Shown: piece after piece, positions 14,516 to 14,950 of the stretch
Position numbering within the stretch: position 1 is the first letter of the stretch
How the letters are laid out: each line of letters starts with the position of its first letter
Assembly (NCBI GenBank): GCA_029555925.1
Contig: JAKPQU010000274.1
Span: 1 to 14,950 of the forward strand
DNA length: 14,950 nt
Reading direction: 5' to 3'
From: Bacillota bacterium
GTDB lineage: Bacteria; Eremiobacterota; SpSt-956; JAKJGF01
The notes under the pieces: generated by a model
What the model was told of the DNA's origin: nothing
Database searches by the model: none
Seen by the model: the letters and a program-made list of their open reading frames with translations, nothing else
Made by a program: the position numbers and the translations under genes

Positions 14516-14950
14516 TGTCTGTTTATGATACGTTAAAAGTAATAAATAAGATTGCTGCAGAAAAAAGCACGAATAACCTGCAAACCGGTAAAATAGTAAG
14601 AGAAAGATCTAATGATATTTATGATGTTGTTGTCATGGGTGATAAAACGATAGAAATGCCTTCTTTGAAACCTGTAAATACGAATGAAAAATATAAAAAA
14701 GATGACAGCGTGTTTATCGGGGTTCCTTATGGCGAAGAGGAGCTATTGAGGATTCTGAGCAGGAGTAATATAGAGATACCCGATGAAAAAGTACATAAAT
14801 TCAGGACTAAAACTGTCAATGAAGAACCTGCCCAAGAAGGAACTATCTACCTATGCTGTCCCGGCGATGAAAAAATAAAAGTTTACTCGCTTGACGGCAC
14901 GCCTGGAACGGACATCTCGCCGGGGTCGAATGCGATTTATAACATCTGCG
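14515..14950 (+). CDS. possible baseplate spike protein, 3' end beyond window
   Basis: At least 145 residues are encoded, and no stop is met before the window ends. The ATG overlaps the previous stop (TAATG). AGGGGGCG at 14501-14508 is seven bases upstream and can serve as ribosome site. Residues about 25-70 (GKIVRERSNDIYDVVVMGDKTIEM, then KKDDSVFIGVPYGEEE) have the rhythm of the small OB-fold barrel found at the start of gpV/gp45-type spike proteins. That matches its place right after the hub. A second strand-rich unit starts at about 108 (GTIYLCCPGDEK). The function remains a guess until the rest is seen. Confidence 0.5.
   Translation, partial: MSVYDTLKVINKIAAEKSTNNLQTGKIVRERSNDIYDVVVMGDKTIEMPSLKPVNTNEKYKKDDSVFIGVPYGEEELLRILSRSNIEIPDEKVHKFRTKTVNEEPAQEGTIYLCCPGDEKIKVYSLDGTPGTDISPGSNAIYNIC

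Noticed and set aside
10106..14950. Diversity-generating retroelement targeting a tail-tip gene
   Set aside because: No reverse transcriptase gene and no template/variable repeat pair were seen within the window. The repeats in the hub gene are adjacent tandem copies at its N-terminus.

Overview
The window is one continuous plus-strand run of virion-structure genes from a tailed phage or prophage. Its front half follows the order of the Mu head and neck module. It holds a protease with a nested scaffold, a major capsid protein, a DUF2190-like cement protein, a gp36-like (DUF1320) protein and a gp37-like (DUF1834) protein. The tail that follows looks like a long flexible (siphovirus) tail. A tube protein, a probable assembly chaperone and a 1274-residue tape measure come in succession, and there is no sheath gene where Mu has one. 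The last five genes are tail-tip or baseplate candidates, and the final one runs off the window.

The host is probably an AT-rich bacterium. ATA (Ile), AGA/AGG (Arg) and AAA/GAA codons are frequent, and most genes carry strong AGGAG-type ribosome binding sites. No integrase, terminase, portal, rRNA or tRNA is present, so neither host nor lifestyle can be fixed. The imperfect palindromic repeat at bases 1-140 resembles chromosomal intergenic repeats and weakly favours a prophage. The taxon cannot be called from what is visible.

Layout: 1-386 has no gene. It holds the palindromic repeat (1-140), two terminator-like hairpins (175-200 and 207-226) and a cluster of AT-rich dyads (271-353) just ahead of the operon. 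387-3963 is an unrecognised 83-residue gene followed by the head and neck genes. 3947-4915 is a glycosyltransferase insert: a broken GT2-type N-terminus (3947-4105) followed by an intact DxD glycosyltransferase (4202-4915). 4908-10095 is tail tube, chaperone and tape measure. 10106-14950 holds tail-tip proteins, including what looks like a baseplate hub divided between two genes (11809-13647 and 13658-14515) and the start of a possible spike gene.

The genes are tightly packed, with gaps of at most about 25 bases apart from the glycosyltransferase insert. Three junctions are TAATG stop/start overlaps, at 1701, 11809 and 14515. This implies one late transcript. The most noteworthy points are the in-frame internal start making a scaffold from the protease gene, the glycosyltransferase pair at the place where Mu carries its sheath gene, the decayed first glycosyltransferase, the divided hub, the repeated FFG/FFYG motifs at the start of the hub gene, and the full-length imperfect palindrome at the left edge.
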